DNA of 16,995 nt from an uncultured Gammaproteobacteria bacterium (GTDB lineage: Bacteria > Pseudomonadota > Gammaproteobacteria > Steroidobacterales > GCA-2729495), in contig CALGMY010000182.1 in assembly GCA_937958785.1 (NCBI GenBank), forward strand, positions 1 to 16,995. The letters are read 5' to 3'. The translations under genes and the position numbers were made by a program. The notes beneath the pieces are model-generated. The model did not search any database and was not told where the DNA came from. It saw nothing but the letters and a program-made list of their open reading frames with translations. Below, in pieces: positions 16,669-16,995 of the stretch; positions within the stretch are counted from its first letter, which is position 1, and each line of letters starts with the position of its first letter.

Positions 16669-16995
16669 ATGCAGCCGCGACGTCGTCGCCGCCGGCCGCG
16701 GCGCCGCGGACGACTTCCAGCGTGTGGATGCGCCGGCGATCGGCATGCTGGACGCGGAACCGGAAACCGCCAAACTCCAGGACCTCGCCCTTGCGGGGCA
16801 GGTGCCCGAGCTCGTGCATGACGAGGCCACCGATGGTGTCGTAATTCTCGTCGTCGAGACGGGTGCCGAAGTATTCGTTGAACTCGTCGATACGCGTGAG
16901 GCCCCGGACGAGGAACCGGCCGGCCTCCTGCTCCTGGATCGGCCCGGCTTCCGCAGAGTCGTGCTCGTCGTCGATCTCGCCGACGATCTCCTCGA
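16667..16995 (-). CDS. corC: CorC/YbeX family protein, 5' part missing
   Basis: The last 108 codons of a CorC-family gene enter from the right edge and end in TGA at 16669-16667. The visible part starts at the end of the CBS-pair region (EEIVGEIDDEHD) and includes the whole CorC_HlyC domain: RFLVRGLTRIDEFNEYFGTR, ENYDTIGGLVMHELGHLPRK and GFRFRVQHADRRRIHTLEVV. Family members are linked to magnesium/cobalt resistance and, in ybeZ-ybeY-ybeX-lnt, to ribosome metabolism. The position directly upstream of lnt identifies it as the YbeX-type member, not a full-length membrane-bound hemolysin-like protein, although the missing N-terminus prevents proof. Confidence 0.93.
   Translation of the reverse strand, partial: EEIVGEIDDEHDSAEAGPIQEQEAGRFLVRGLTRIDEFNEYFGTRLDDENYDTIGGLVMHELGHLPRKGEVLEFGGFRFRVQHADRRRIHTLEVVRGAAAGGDDVAAA

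Overview
This is a very GC-rich (by eye near 70%, not counted) chromosomal segment from a gammaproteobacterium. It is gene-dense, almost entirely coding, and made of housekeeping genes. The two gene neighbourhoods corC-lnt / leuS-lptE-holA-nadD-rsfS-rlmH and maf-rng-yhdP are hallmark gammaproteobacterial arrangements. Their fusion into one minus-strand run (rlmH-maf-rng-yhdP) suggests a Xanthomonadales/Chromatiales-like lineage rather than an enteric one; that placement is inference. The window is one end of an assembled contig: bases 1-48 are Illumina Nextera adapter, not genome.

Layout, read in the direction of transcription (right to left): the 3' end of corC (16995-16667), lnt, leuS, lptE and mtgA form a tightly packed minus-strand run. 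It ends at a REP-like palindrome (11204-11249) facing the only plus-strand gene, hisI (10719-11207). A 41-bp divergent promoter region separates hisI from cysS, which starts a second minus-strand run: cysS-sufE-yidD-(Trm112-like gene)-holA-nadD-rsfS-rlmH-maf-rng-yhdP. The last gene is cut by the contig end. Many junctions are stop/start overlaps (GTGA, ATGA, TGATG, TTGA), implying translational coupling.

Functional themes: envelope biogenesis (Lnt lipoprotein acylation, LptE LPS export, MtgA glycan polymerisation, YhdP phospholipid transport, YidD membrane insertion, CorC); translation and ribosomes (LeuS, CysS, RsfS, RlmH, a Trm112-like protein); RNA processing (RNase G); nucleotide/NAD metabolism (Maf, NadD); DNA replication (HolA); Fe-S sulfur transfer (SufE); and histidine synthesis (HisI).

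I found no mobile element, CRISPR array, defence system, tRNA or rRNA, and no convincing novel system. No gene-free stretch exceeds 300 bases; the longest are 62 bp or less. The points worth a second look are the adapter remnant and its effect on the yhdP prediction, the REP-like element that carries the stop codons of both convergent genes, the compact hisI/cysS divergent promoter with a probably (near-)leaderless hisI mRNA, and the six-gene block that splits the usual lptE-holA junction.
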